Notes: generated by a model from the sequence alone, not told the origin. A stretch of DNA of 64,000 bases from Muriicola sp041358175 (GCF_041358175.1 NZ_JBGKBE010000003.1:186001-250000); one strand, 5' to 3'. Numbered from the stretch's first letter, positions 25,568 to 34,730 are shown. Program-made: numbers and translations.

Positions 25568-26863
25568 TTAAAACCAGGACTGATCCAATTTTAAAATTGT
25601 TCGTAAGAGAACATTAGCTCCGTTCGCCATATCTTCCGGGGAAGTAAACTCTTTGGGCGAATGGCTGATACCATCCACACTGGGGACAAAGATCATACCT
25701 ACCGGTGTAATCCGGGCCATATCCTGTGCGTCATGTCCGGCACCACTCTGCATTTGCATTGAACTTAAGCCCATCTCTGCTGCAGCTTCAGAAATGATTT
25801 TTTGAATTCTTTCATCTGTTAGGGCAGGAGCCGATGTGGCATCAATAGGGGTAAAGCTAAAGCTAGTCCCGGTTTCTTCTTCAATAGCTTTGGCCCGACT
25901 TTTAATTCCTTCAAACAGTTTCTCTATTTTGGCTGAAGATAAATCCCTTATCTCAAGACTAAGCTGTACTTCCCCCGGAATTACATTGGGAGCGCCGGGA
26001 AATGCCTCAATCCTTCCCACAGTTCCCACCTGATTCCCTTCGTAACTGTTGGTCACTTCATTGACAGCCAATACGAATTTCGAAGCGGCGATCAAGGCGT
26101 CTTTTCTCAAGGCCATAGGTGTGGTGCCGGCATGGTTGGCAAAGCCCTTGATATTCACATCCCACCATTTTATTCCTACAATTCCTTCCACAACCCCGAT
26201 ATCGATTTCTTCCCGATCTAAAATACCTCCTTGTTCAATATGCAGCTCCAGAAAAGCGGTTAAACTGCCTTCTTCCCGTTCAACCTGCCAGATGCGATCG
26301 GCATTTCCACCTAATCTGTTAATCCCTTCTCTCATGGAATAGCCAGTGCTATTTACTACTGAAAGAGCATCATCAAGAAGCTCTCCAACAATCGCCCTGC
26401 TTCCCATTACGCCCCCTTCTTCATTTGAAAAAATAAAGATCTCCAGTGGATGTTCGGTTTTTATGCCTGCTTCGTTCAGCGTCCTTATCACTTCAATAGC
26501 CGCTAATGATCCCACACATCCGTCGTAGTTTCCTCCATCGGGGACCATGTCTATATGGGAACCAAAGCCTATTGGCTTCAATCCCGGGTCTTTTCCCGCC
26601 CGTTTCCCGATAATATTCCCGGCATAGTCTACACTTACTTCCAATCCGGATATCTGCATCAGGGAAATGATATAGGCTCGGCCTTGCAGGTCGGCATCAC
26701 TAAAGGCAACGCGATTGGTTTCACCGTTTTCCTTCATTCCGTATTTGGCAAGGGTATGTATCGTTTTTTCCAATCGATCCTGATCGACCTCAGGAACTTC
26801 CTGTGCTTTGGAAATAATACTAAAAGAGAATAGGAGAAAGTAGAATAAATAGCTTGTTTTCAT
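25568..26863 (-). CDS. Exported M20-type amidohydrolase (N-carbamoyl-amino acid hydrolase / allantoate amidohydrolase-like)
   Basis: 431 residues with a signal peptide (YLFYFLLFSFSIISKAQ). The M20C core is clear: G-S-H-I-D-M-V-P-D-G-G-N-Y-D-G-C with metal His and Asp, S-N-E-E-G-G with the catalytic Glu pair, and H-I-E-Q-G-G-I-L. The family hydrolyses N-carbamoyl amino acids, allantoate or beta-ureidopropionate; most members are cytoplasmic, so an exported copy is notable. The substrate cannot be told from sequence. Confidence 0.88.
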   Translation of the reverse strand: MKTSYLFYFLLFSFSIISKAQEVPEVDQDRLEKTIHTLAKYGMKENGETNRVAFSDADLQGRAYIISLMQISGLEVSVDYAGNIIGKRAGKDPGLKPIGFGSHIDMVPDGGNYDGCVGSLAAIEVIRTLNEAGIKTEHPLEIFIFSNEEGGVMGSRAIVGELLDDALSVVNSTGYSMREGINRLGGNADRIWQVEREEGSLTAFLELHIEQGGILDREEIDIGVVEGIVGIKWWDVNIKGFANHAGTTPMALRKDALIAASKFVLAVNEVTNSYEGNQVGTVGRIEAFPGAPNVIPGEVQLSLEIRDLSSAKIEKLFEGIKSRAKAIEEETGTSFSFTPIDATSAPALTDERIQKIISEAAAEMGLSSMQMQSGAGHDAQDMARITPVGMIFVPSVDGISHSPKEFTSPEDMANGANVLLRTILKLDQSWF

Positions 26864-26920
26864 GACAGGGGAATTTCAAACAAGATATAAAATATTAGAG
26901 AGTAGCTGATGGATTTTTCC

Positions 26921-27451
26921 TTATTTAAGGACGATCTTATCGATCTCAATCTTAAAATCCTCCGCTTTCTTATTCCCGATCAGAATAGCTACCTCTCCCA
27001 TTTTTTCACCCGGGTAAGGGGGCTTGTTAAGGTCTCTACCTCTGAATTGTGGGATGAACTTGTTAAAAGGAATGCTGATGGTTTGCCATTCTCCCGTAGT
27101 TTCAATAGAACAAGCGTAGTTGTAGTATTGTGAAGAATCTGATTTTACCCTAATCTGATATTTCTTACCATCGCCTTTTAATTTAAGTTCGATGGCGCTG
27201 TAACTGGACACATCCCGTGGATCAAAAGTGTATTGTACAAGAGAAAAACCTCCGTTGTTTTCAAGGGAAACATACCCCTGGAATACTCCTTTACCATCCG
27301 CGTTAAGCAAAATGCGGCCTTTGGATAAACCACCCATAACTCCGTCGATGACGACCTGCCATTTGCTGAGGTCGGATTGATCTGAAAATTGAAACAGGGT
27401 GATAGGAGTTTGTCCCATAAGCAGAAAGTAAATAATATAAATGAATGGCAT
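26921..27451 (-). CDS. CIA30-family (NADH:ubiquinone oxidoreductase intermediate-associated 30) protein
   Basis: 176 residues with a short hydrophobic N-terminus. The typical CIA30 pattern is present: W-Q-V-V-I-D-G-V-M-G-G-L-S-K-G, F-Q-G-Y-V-S-L-E-N-N-G-G-F, then Y-S-A-I-E-L-K-L-K-G-D-G-K-K-Y and the strand I-E-I-D-K-I. This is a galactose-binding-like beta sandwich. In eukaryotes it helps complex I assembly; in bacteria the role is not defined. It is divergent from the TRIC channel gene. Confidence 0.88.
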   Translation of the reverse strand: MPFIYIIYFLLMGQTPITLFQFSDQSDLSKWQVVIDGVMGGLSKGRILLNADGKGVFQGYVSLENNGGFSLVQYTFDPRDVSSYSAIELKLKGDGKKYQIRVKSDSSQYYNYACSIETTGEWQTISIPFNKFIPQFRGRDLNKPPYPGEKMGEVAILIGNKKAEDFKIEIDKIVLK

Positions 27452-27558
27452 AAGGCCTTACAATATTTGATAATAAGCCTAAAATTAGGAGATAATTTCA
27501 GACAGGGGCGGTCATAACAATAAATTGTATTTATTTTAACGCCTGTTAACCTCAGAAA

Positions 27559-28173
27559 ATGTTTTATCTCACCATTGATATTTTAGGAACGATTGCCTTT
27601 GCCATTTCAGGAGTGCTGGTCGCTATGGACAAGAGGCTTGATCTCTTCGGGGTGTTTATAATTGCCTTTGTTACAGCAGTAGGGGGAGGGACCCTCAGGG
27701 ATATGCTTATAGGGAATACCCCCGTGGCATGGATGCAGGACTCTGTTTATACCTTTACCATCCTGGGATCTGTCATCTTTGCTATCCTGCTGCAGGAACG
27801 GCTGAGGTATCTAAGGAAATCCCTGTTCCTGTTTGATACTATTGGGATCGGACTCTATACCCTGGTAGGGATAGACAAGGGTTTGCAAGCCGAACTGATT
27901 CCCATTATGTGCATTGCCCTGGGGACGATCACGGCATGTTTTGGTGGAGTTATCAGAGATATCCTTTGCAACGAAATCCCGGTAATCTTCCGCAAGGAGA
28001 TCTATGCGACTGCCTGTATTCTGGGAGGAGCATCCTTCTTTTTACTTACCCGTTTACCTATCATAGATGAATACGCTTTTACAGCCAGCATTATAGTGGT
28101 CATAGGAATCCGGCTTCTGGCGGTTAGGTACAAAATCGCCCTGCCAAATATTTACAGGAAGGAACCGATGTAG
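27559..28173 (+). CDS. TRIC-type cation channel family protein (UPF0126)
   Basis: 204 residues with about seven predicted membrane helices arranged as two homologous halves. Each half carries the key glycine motif: G-G-G-T-L-R-D-M-L-I-G-N-T-P (about residue 43) and F-G-G-V-I-R-D-I-L-C-N-E-I-P (about residue 130). This is the signature of prokaryotic trimeric intracellular cation channels, which conduct K+ or Na+ in the inner membrane. Confidence 0.93.
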   Translation: MFYLTIDILGTIAFAISGVLVAMDKRLDLFGVFIIAFVTAVGGGTLRDMLIGNTPVAWMQDSVYTFTILGSVIFAILLQERLRYLRKSLFLFDTIGIGLYTLVGIDKGLQAELIPIMCIALGTITACFGGVIRDILCNEIPVIFRKEIYATACILGGASFFLLTRLPIIDEYAFTASIIVVIGIRLLAVRYKIALPNIYRKEPM

Positions 28174-28216
28174 GCAGATTTAGCGAGAATACCTTACTCA
28201 CATTGACAGGAAAGAG

Positions 28217-28951
28217 TCAATTGAGAATCTCCGCCTTGTGGATATAGATATTCTTTGAAGGCCAGTCTCCGTCATCTACGGGTTGTTGGTTGATCAGATC
28301 AACCACGTCCATCCCATCGATAACCCTTCCAAATGGGGTGTAATTTCCATCGAGATGGTAAGAACCCGGTTTGGTCACCACAATAAAAAACTCATACGGA
28401 CTGGCCAGCATATGGGGGTTGTCAATTTCACTGCTGGGCATAGAAATAGTTCCCCGATGATGCTTATATCCCTTTCGAGTGTCAGGGGGGAGAAGGTATC
28501 GACCAATTTCACGTCGTTTTGCAGCGGTTTCCCTGTTATCGGCATTCCCGCCCTGGATAATAAAATCTTTTACCACCCTGTGAAACATGGTATTGTCAAA
28601 ATAGCCCTTTTTGGTGAGGTAGATAAAGTTGGCTTTGTGATAAGGGACGTTGTCGTATAACTGGACGACAAAACTTCCGAGGCTGGTAGTAATTTTAATA
28701 CGTGTTGTGGGAAGTCCTTTCTGATATTCAAAAAAGAAATCTATGGCATTGTCTTCTGTTAAGACAAATGGCTCTTCTTCTTTTTCTATGTTCAGAGTGT
28801 CCTTTTCTTGTAGTATTTTTGTGTCCTCTTTAATGCTGTCTTTTGCGACTGTTTTTATACTTTCTGCAGGCTTTTCTTTAGGGGTTTCTCCACAGGCCAG
28901 TGCAGAAAATAGCAGTATCATTGCGGGAAATTTCAGTTTTTGATAAAACAT
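28217..28951 (-). CDS. Lipoprotein cyclophilin-type peptidyl-prolyl cis-trans isomerase
   Basis: 244 residues. A lipobox (LLFSALAC, Cys at 20) follows a short basic n-region, so it is a lipoprotein. A Lys/Glu-rich linker (about 25-70) precedes the cyclophilin domain, with F-V-V-Q-L-Y-D-N-V-P, F-H-R-V-V-K-D-F-I-I-Q-G-G-N (active-site region with the catalytic Arg) and the late F-G-R-V-I-D-G-M-D-V-V. It probably helps fold exported proteins. Its start codon at 28951 overlaps the start codon of the divergent NUDIX gene. Confidence 0.93.
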   Translation of the reverse strand: MFYQKLKFPAMILLFSALACGETPKEKPAESIKTVAKDSIKEDTKILQEKDTLNIEKEEEPFVLTEDNAIDFFFEYQKGLPTTRIKITTSLGSFVVQLYDNVPYHKANFIYLTKKGYFDNTMFHRVVKDFIIQGGNADNRETAAKRREIGRYLLPPDTRKGYKHHRGTISMPSSEIDNPHMLASPYEFFIVVTKPGSYHLDGNYTPFGRVIDGMDVVDLINQQPVDDGDWPSKNIYIHKAEILN

Positions 28952-29591
28952 GGATTTTAAAAAGTTTAGCGAACAGATTCCAAAAATAAAAAATCTCCCA
29001 CTTCCGGGAAGGGATGCTCATTATAAAATGGCACCGGAAATTCGTATCCGTGAATTGGAGGATGGAAAGATTGTGAAAAAAAATCCGAAAAAGGCAGGAG
29101 TTATGGCTCTTTTCTATCCAGACCAGACCTACCGTACAAATTTATTGTTGATCATGAGGCGCCCATACCAGGGTGTCCACTCTAGTCAGGTTGCTTTCCC
29201 TGGAGGGAAAAAAGAAAAGGGGGATGCTACCATCCTTCATACTGCCTTGCGTGAAACTTATGAAGAAGTGGGGGTTCGTCCTGAAAAAGTGCAGGTAATA
29301 AGGAGTATGAGTGAGGTTTTTATTCCGCCCAGCAATTTTGAGGTGCAGCCCTATGTTGGGATTTATGCAAACCCCGCTCCGTTTAAAGTCCAGCAGGAAG
29401 AGGTTGAGCATCTTATTGAAGTGCCCCTTCATATGGTCATGGATAATACCTATCTCACTTCACAGATACTTTCAACCTCCTATGCGTCGGAAATTGAAGT
29501 CCCGGCCTTTAATTTTAATGGCTTTACTGTCTGGGGAGCAACGGCAATGATGCTGAATGAAATGAGGGAATTAATGAAACAGGTGTTATAA
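28950..29591 (+). CDS. NUDIX hydrolase, CoA pyrophosphatase-like
   Basis: 213 residues. The Nudix box reads G-x5-E-T-x-E-E-V-G within G-G-K-K-E-K-G-D-A ... A-L-R-E-T-Y-E-E-V-G-V, with the upstream S-Q-V-A-F-P-G-G-K that marks the CoA/acyl-CoA diphosphatase subgroup (CoAse, UPF0035). It likely cleaves CoA or its derivatives to phosphopantetheine and 3',5'-ADP. The start fits other flavobacterial members (MDFxxF). The start codon shares CATG with the divergent cyclophilin gene. Confidence 0.87.
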   Translation: MDFKKFSEQIPKIKNLPLPGRDAHYKMAPEIRIRELEDGKIVKKNPKKAGVMALFYPDQTYRTNLLLIMRRPYQGVHSSQVAFPGGKKEKGDATILHTALRETYEEVGVRPEKVQVIRSMSEVFIPPSNFEVQPYVGIYANPAPFKVQQEEVEHLIEVPLHMVMDNTYLTSQILSTSYASEIEVPAFNFNGFTVWGATAMMLNEMRELMKQVL

Positions 29592-29602
29592 GCCTAATTT
29601 TG

Positions 29603-29610
29603 TAGTTTTG
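29603..29610 (+). promoter_or_regulatory. Promoter -7 box before plsC
   Basis: TAGTTTTG matches TAnnTTTG; the ATG follows at 29617, six bases later. It supports that start over the TTG at 29608, which lies inside the box. Confidence 0.45.
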
Positions 29611-29616
29611 TATCCT

Positions 29617-30426
29617 ATGCCGTTATTCAAAAAAAATCCCTTTGGTCATATCCTGTTTATCAAAAAATGGTTGATTCGTGTGTTGGGGATCATGACACAC
29701 CAGCGTTATAAGGGATTTAATACTCTAGAGATTGAAGGATCAGAAGTCATCAGGGCTTTACCCGGAGAAAATGTACTTTTTGTTAGTAATCATCAAACCT
29801 ATTTTGCCGATGTAGTGGCCATGTTCCACGTCTTTAATGCCAGCCTTAGCGGACGAACAGATACCATAAAAAACGTGGGCTACCTCTGGCGACCTAAGCT
29901 CAATATTTACTATGTGGCCGCAGCCGAAACGATGAGAAAGAGTCTTCTCACCAAGGTATTGGCATACGTAGGCTCCATCAGTATTCAAAGAACCTGGAGG
30001 GCAGATGGACAAAATGTGAACCGGCAGGTAAAGATGAGTGATATTTCCAATATAGGAAAAGCGCTCAATGACGGATGGGTAATCACCTTCCCACAGGGAA
30101 CTACCACCCCGTGGAAACCACTTCGAAAAGGTACTGCGCATATTATAAAAAAGTATAAACCTCTGGTGGTTCCTGTGGTCATCGACGGCTTCAGGCGATC
30201 ATTCGATAAAAAGGGTCTCTATGTGAAGAAGAAAGGGATTCTTCAATCCATGGTGATCAAGGAACCCCTTGAGATCGATTATGATAATGATAGTGTAGAT
30301 ACCATCATTGAGAAACTGGAATACGCTATTGAGCAGCACCCGTCATTTCTTAAAGTGATTCCGGCTGAAGAACTTCTCGCCTACGAGGAGGAGAATAAGC
30401 AACGAAAATGGCGCAAAAAAGCCTAA
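29617..30426 (+). CDS. 1-acyl-sn-glycerol-3-phosphate acyltransferase-like (PlsC)
   Basis: 269 residues. The acyltransferase motif I appears as S-N-H-Q-T-Y-F-A-D (H-x4-D), motif III as F-P-Q-G-T-T-T-P, and a K-K-Y-K-P-L-V-V-P-V motif IV. It transfers an acyl chain to a glycerophospholipid intermediate or to a related lipid; the long basic C-terminus fits a membrane-peripheral enzyme. Its stop codon overlaps the convergent gene's stop by four bases (30423-30426). Confidence 0.83.
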   Translation: MPLFKKNPFGHILFIKKWLIRVLGIMTHQRYKGFNTLEIEGSEVIRALPGENVLFVSNHQTYFADVVAMFHVFNASLSGRTDTIKNVGYLWRPKLNIYYVAAAETMRKSLLTKVLAYVGSISIQRTWRADGQNVNRQVKMSDISNIGKALNDGWVITFPQGTTTPWKPLRKGTAHIIKKYKPLVVPVVIDGFRRSFDKKGLYVKKKGILQSMVIKEPLEIDYDNDSVDTIIEKLEYAIEQHPSFLKVIPAEELLAYEEENKQRKWRKKA

Positions 30427-31076
30427 ACTTCCAGGCGTTTTAATTCGCGATAGTTTTTACCCAATTTTCTCAGGAGTAAGCCGTAGATCAGGAAATAGAT
30501 AAGGCCAACGAGGGCTGTGCACACCACTCCCATAGCTACCATCACACCTGATATCAGGAATTTTAATTGCTGGGTTGTCATGTTGATCGATTTGTTTTCC
30601 AGCTCAAAAACTTTAAGAAAACTATCTCCATCGCTAAAGAGGATTCCTATTGCGATAATAAGGAAAGAGAGAAGGAAAATCGATAAGGCAAAAACGATAT
30701 AATTCTTAACCGTTTTCCGGGTACGGATTATTTTATGCATAAGTTCTTTGGCGCTGTCCAGAACGGTGATTTCCCTATAGCGCTTGTAAAATTGAAATAT
30801 AAAATAGAAGACTACTCCGTATTGCAATACCGTGAGTCCCAGGATTACGTATTTTAAACCCAGGTCATCGTATACGGAAATCCCTTCCCTTGCTGATGGC
30901 AAGAGATAAAGGAGTTGGGGGAGCACAAATTCAATGATGCTAATAATAAAAATCCACTTCACAACGGAGGAAGATCGCTTCCAGATCATTGCATAAAGCT
31001 CATCGTAGGACAATTTGGGCAGATCCTGCCCTTGTTTCTGCCAGTCTTTTTTCAGCAATTCCAATTCATCCATCAT
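30423..31076 (-). CDS. Multi-pass membrane protein linked to an ECF sigma factor
   Basis: 217 residues. The N-terminal 35 residues (M-M-D-E-L-E-L-L-K-K-D-W-Q-K-Q) are polar and predicted cytoplasmic; four membrane helices follow at about 40-57, 75-97, 120-145 and 170-200. There is no recognised enzyme motif. It starts 4 bases after the sigma factor gene in the same direction. In Bacteroidota such sigma-membrane pairs are common and the partner may act as an anti-sigma or signalling protein, but this has not been shown here. Confidence 0.65.
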   Translation of the reverse strand: MMDELELLKKDWQKQGQDLPKLSYDELYAMIWKRSSSVVKWIFIISIIEFVLPQLLYLLPSAREGISVYDDLGLKYVILGLTVLQYGVVFYFIFQFYKRYREITVLDSAKELMHKIIRTRKTVKNYIVFALSIFLLSFLIIAIGILFSDGDSFLKVFELENKSINMTTQQLKFLISGVMVAMGVVCTALVGLIYFLIYGLLLRKLGKNYRELKRLEV

Positions 31077-31080
31077 AGGT

Positions 31081-31575
31081 TCAGGGATTTAGAATTGTTT
31101 TTAATTTAGTTTTTACACGATTCATTTTAACTCTTGCATTCACTTCGCTTATACCCAGTGTTTCTGATATTTCCCGGTAACTCTTATCTTCCAGGTACAA
31201 GAACACCAGTGCCTTATCAATATCACCCAGTTGCCTGATGGCTTTATACATCAGTGCCAGTTGTTTTTCCTCGGTGGGGTCGTATTCATCTGCTTTAATT
31301 TTAAAAATCACCGAATCATAATCCTGAGTCGGCACTCTTTTCTTTGATTTTCTATACAGCGTAATGGCTGTGTTCAGCGCTACTCTGTACATCCAGGTAC
31401 TAAATTTGGCCTCCCCTCTGAATTTAGGATAAGCCTTCCATAACTGGATGGTAATTTCCTGGAACAGATCATTATGCGCATCCCTGTTATGTGTATATAA
31501 ACTACACACTTTGTGAACAATATTCTGATTGTTCTCCAGTTCGGTCACAAATTTGTGTTCGAGTTCTTTATTCAC
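31081..31575 (-). CDS. ECF-type RNA polymerase sigma-70 factor
   Basis: 164 residues with regions 2 and 4 of ECF sigma factors and no region 3. Region 2 contains D-L-F-Q-E-I-T-I-Q-L-W and A-K-F-S-T-W-M-Y-R-V-A-L-N-T-A; region 4 shows Y-R-E-I-S-E-T-L-G-I-S-E-V-N-A-R-V-K-M-N-R, a helix-turn-helix that reads the -35 box. It directs a subset of promoters, here probably controlled by the membrane protein made from the gene 4 bases downstream. Confidence 0.93.
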   Translation of the reverse strand: MNKELEHKFVTELENNQNIVHKVCSLYTHNRDAHNDLFQEITIQLWKAYPKFRGEAKFSTWMYRVALNTAITLYRKSKKRVPTQDYDSVIFKIKADEYDPTEEKQLALMYKAIRQLGDIDKALVFLYLEDKSYREISETLGISEVNARVKMNRVKTKLKTILNP

Positions 31576-31676
31576 TCCAGGGTTAGTGTCAATAGGATTA
31601 GTATAGATTAACTCAGCTTAGTTACACGAGAAGACAAAAAAGCCAAATTTAATTTTATTGTTTCTAGGAAGTCTTT

Positions 31677-33101
31677 TTAATTCCTATAGTCAAGAGCAGG
31701 TGCTCTGTCACCCAGTAAAGGGATATACTTAAAGTCGGCCCCTCTCCTTTTTATAAATTCTTCTTTGGCCTTCTTTACCAGATCTGGATCTTCAAACAGG
31801 TCTATTGCTGTCAGACTAAGCGCTTTGGCGGCTACCATCATTCCTTTGTTTCCTATGGAAGTTCCTCCGGCCGCGACCGCCTGCCAGCTGTGCGCCGGAG
31901 TACCCGGGACCCAGGTAGCTGCCCGCATGCCTACAGTTGGCACAGCAAAACTAACATCTCCCACATCAGTGGATCCTGAAGCCCTTGCGGTGGTCTTATA
32001 GGGTTGTACGTTAAGGGCTGTTTCTTTGTCAAGAGTAGTATATCCTAAGCTGGTGGAGATCTTTTCTGCAAAAGCTATCTCTTCGGCTGAATAGTTGAAC
32101 CCACCTATTTTGCTGAGGTTATCGTGCATCACTTTTTGCAGGGTAAGATTGGGCAATAATTCATGTGTACCTCCGATCATTTCGTAGTCCATGGTGGTTC
32201 CTGTACCCATGGCCGCGCCTTCGGCTGCTTTGACAATACGGTCAAATATCTCTATGACCACATCACGGGAGTAATGCCTGGCATAATAATAAACCTCTGC
32301 GAAGTTGGGTACAACATTTGGCGCCTTGCCTCCATCCGTAATTACATAATGAATACGGGCTTCCTGTGGGATGTGCTCCCGCATCATATTCACCATCATA
32401 TTCATCGCTTCTACGCCGTCGAGTGAGGACCTTCCTTTGTCTGGAGCCCCTGCCGCATGAGCAGATACACCGTAAAACCTGAACTTGGCAGATTTATTGG
32501 CCAGGGCGGCCCCGGCACTTGCTGCATTGGAAGATCCCGGATGCCAGTGAAGTGCCACATCCACATCATTAAATAACCCCTCCCTTACCATATATACTTT
32601 TCCACTGCCACCTTCTTCTGCAGGGCAACCGTAATAACGGATGGTTCCTTTTATTCCTTTGGCAACCATCCAGTTCTTAACTGCAATTGCCGAAGCCATT
32701 GATGCCGTACCAAACAAATGATGTCCACAGGCATGTCCAGCAGCTTTCCCGGCCGATTTCTGCATAGGAACGGCTTCCTGAGACAGGCCAGGAAGGGCGT
32801 CATATTCCCCAAGAATGGCGATCACAGGAGATCCACTCCCATACTCGGCAATAAAAGCCGTAGGGATTCCCGCGACTCCTTTTTTAATGCGAAAGCCTTC
32901 CTGCTCCAGATTGGATTGCAACAAAGCCGCACTTTGTTCCTCCTGGTATCCCATTTCCGCCAGATGCCATATCTCCCGGGCTATATTGCCGTATTCGGCA
33001 GCCTTTTTATCAAGGGAGTTTATGACGGCTTCGGCGTCTTTCTGTGCGTGAAGTGATAAGAGTGAGAAAAAAATATTTGCTAGGAGGAGCGTATGTTTCA
33101 T
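31677..33101 (-). CDS. Exported M20 amidohydrolase, AbgB-like (aminobenzoyl-glutamate utilisation)
   Basis: 474 residues with a signal peptide ending near S-L-H-A-Q. The M20D pattern is visible: E-Y-D-A-L-P-G-L-S (Asp), G-H-A-C-G-H-H-L-F-G (metal-ligand Cys and His), G-C-P-A-E-E-G-G-S-G (catalytic Glu). A dimerisation insert follows (about 190-300). The nearest named homologue is AbgB, which splits p-aminobenzoyl-glutamate, but exported Bacteroidota members probably act on other amides. No abgA partner is nearby. Confidence 0.85.
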   Translation of the reverse strand: MKHTLLLANIFFSLLSLHAQKDAEAVINSLDKKAAEYGNIAREIWHLAEMGYQEEQSAALLQSNLEQEGFRIKKGVAGIPTAFIAEYGSGSPVIAILGEYDALPGLSQEAVPMQKSAGKAAGHACGHHLFGTASMASAIAVKNWMVAKGIKGTIRYYGCPAEEGGSGKVYMVREGLFNDVDVALHWHPGSSNAASAGAALANKSAKFRFYGVSAHAAGAPDKGRSSLDGVEAMNMMVNMMREHIPQEARIHYVITDGGKAPNVVPNFAEVYYYARHYSRDVVIEIFDRIVKAAEGAAMGTGTTMDYEMIGGTHELLPNLTLQKVMHDNLSKIGGFNYSAEEIAFAEKISTSLGYTTLDKETALNVQPYKTTARASGSTDVGDVSFAVPTVGMRAATWVPGTPAHSWQAVAAGGTSIGNKGMMVAAKALSLTAIDLFEDPDLVKKAKEEFIKRRGADFKYIPLLGDRAPALDYRN

Positions 33102-33188
33102 GCTTGTAGATTTTTAATGGAGTTAAATATATAAAATGAGCAGGGAATGGGCAGCAGGAAGGGCAACAATTATCTTACCCAATCCAAC

Positions 33189-34085
33189 TTATTTTCTTGG
33201 ATGGAAGCGTTCCATAACCTTCGAAAGATGGGTGCGATCAACATGCATATAAATTTCAGTGGTAGTGATGCTCTCATGGCCCAGCATTTGTTGGATGGCC
33301 CTTAGATCAGCTCCGTTTTCCAGTAAGTGAGTGGCAAAGGAATGCCTGAAGGTGTGCGGACTGATAGTCTTCCGCAATCCTGTTTTTTCTCCCAGTTGTT
33401 TTACGATGGTAAAAATCATGGCCCTGCTTAGCCCCCTCCCTCTCCTGTTTAGGAACAAAATATCTTCAAAGCCCTTCTGGATGTTCTGATGCACACGCAC
33501 CTGGTATTGATACAGGCTAATGTATTTTTGGTTTACCCTACTAATTGGAACAAAACGCTGTTTGTCCCCCTTCCCGGTAACCTTGATAAAATCCTCCTCG
33601 AAAAACAGATCTGAAATACGGAGCTGGATGAGTTCGGAGACACGCAGGCCACAGCCATAGAGCGTTTCCAGCATGGCTCGATTTCGCTCCCCTTCGGGTT
33701 TGGAAAGGTCGATGGCCTTTATTAAGGAATCTATTTCATCAACAGATAGCGTATCGGGTAATTTCCTTCCCAGTTTGGGCGATTCGATCAGTTCCATGGG
33801 GTTATCCGGCCTGTATTGTTCAAAAGCGAGGTAGTTAAAAAAACTATTCAGGCCTGAGATGATCCTGGCCTGGGATCGGGGAGAAACTGATTTACTGAGC
33901 TCGTAAACAAATTGTGACAGGAGTTCCTGCTGAATCTTAACCGGTGAAGTATTTATGTCGAGTTGCTCCAGGAATTGTGTTAGTTTACGTACATCGCGCT
34001 GATAATTCTGCAGTGTGTTCGCTGAAAGACCTCTTTCCAGTTTCAGATAATGCATATAGTCCTGTATGGCCTGGTTCCAATTCAC
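33189..34085 (-). CDS. xerD: Tyrosine recombinase XerD
   Basis: 298 residues from a GTG at 34085; this start gives V-N-W-N-Q-A-I-Q-D-Y-M, matching the usual XerD N-terminus, and a TATCTTTA promoter-like box lies directly upstream. The longer frame from 34124 adds 13 residues of unlikely sequence. The N-terminal SAM-like domain and the catalytic domain are intact: R in G-C-G-L-R-V-S-E-L, K in V-T-G-K-G-D-K-Q-R, H-T-F-R-H-S-F-A, H-E-S-I, and the nucleophile Tyr in T-E-I-Y-M-H-V. It resolves chromosome dimers at dif and partners XerC. Confidence 0.92.
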   Translation of the reverse strand: MNWNQAIQDYMHYLKLERGLSANTLQNYQRDVRKLTQFLEQLDINTSPVKIQQELLSQFVYELSKSVSPRSQARIISGLNSFFNYLAFEQYRPDNPMELIESPKLGRKLPDTLSVDEIDSLIKAIDLSKPEGERNRAMLETLYGCGLRVSELIQLRISDLFFEEDFIKVTGKGDKQRFVPISRVNQKYISLYQYQVRVHQNIQKGFEDILFLNRRGRGLSRAMIFTIVKQLGEKTGLRKTISPHTFRHSFATHLLENGADLRAIQQMLGHESITTTEIYMHVDRTHLSKVMERFHPRK

Positions 34086-34223
34086 GAAATAAAGATAGGG
34101 AGTTAAGCGTTTACATGAATACAATCTTGTGTTCTACCACCGCTTCTATGGATTTGACAACAAAAGTAAGGAAGCTAACCCTCAGGCACATAGATTTGTA
34201 GCAACCATCAAACTTTTTAAAAG

Positions 34224-34730
34224 ATGAAAAACAAAATAGCTTTACTTGTACTGGGTCTGTTCAGTGTGACCATATTTGCCCAGGAAGGTGTAAAAATTGG
34301 AATTCAGGGGAGTTTTCCTTTTAACGATTTCAGTGATGCCGTTGTACTTTCTGCAGGGGTCGACATTGGATATATGCACGCCCTGGGAGAAGTTGTGGAC
34401 GCCGGAGTAATGACGGGCTTTATCAATGGGTTTCCGGATAATTTTGACGGGGGTCCCGATCTGCCCAGCGTACAGTTTTTACCTCTGGCCGGCTCTTTTC
34501 GTATCTGGCCCTCCAATTCATTTTCCTTTGGCGGGGATGTAGGCTATGGAGTCGGGATCAATGATGGTAATGAGGGGGGATTGTACTACCGTCCTATTAT
34601 CGGTTACTTGTTTGGCACTAACACCGAAGTTAATTTCTCCTATACCGGGATTCAGCTCGATGGAGCTACCTGGTCTACTGTCAATGTTGGAATTCTACAC
34701 ACCATACAGGTAAGGCCAAGGAGGTTATAA
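34224..34730 (+). CDS. Small outer-membrane beta-barrel protein
   Basis: 168 residues with a signal peptide (K-I-A-L-L-V-L-G-L-F-S-V-T-I-F-A-Q). The mature part is made of short alternating strands with aromatic belts and Gly-rich turns (G-I-Q-G-S-F-P-F-N-D-F ... V-G-Y-G-V-G-I-N-D-G-N), ending in V-R-P-R-R-L. It fits an eight-stranded OmpA/OmpW-type barrel, but no named family was recognised. It sits between xerD and aroQ, with a TAGATTTG box at 34191-34198 as its likely promoter. Confidence 0.68.
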   Translation: MKNKIALLVLGLFSVTIFAQEGVKIGIQGSFPFNDFSDAVVLSAGVDIGYMHALGEVVDAGVMTGFINGFPDNFDGGPDLPSVQFLPLAGSFRIWPSNSFSFGGDVGYGVGINDGNEGGLYYRPIIGYLFGTNTEVNFSYTGIQLDGATWSTVNVGILHTIQVRPRRL

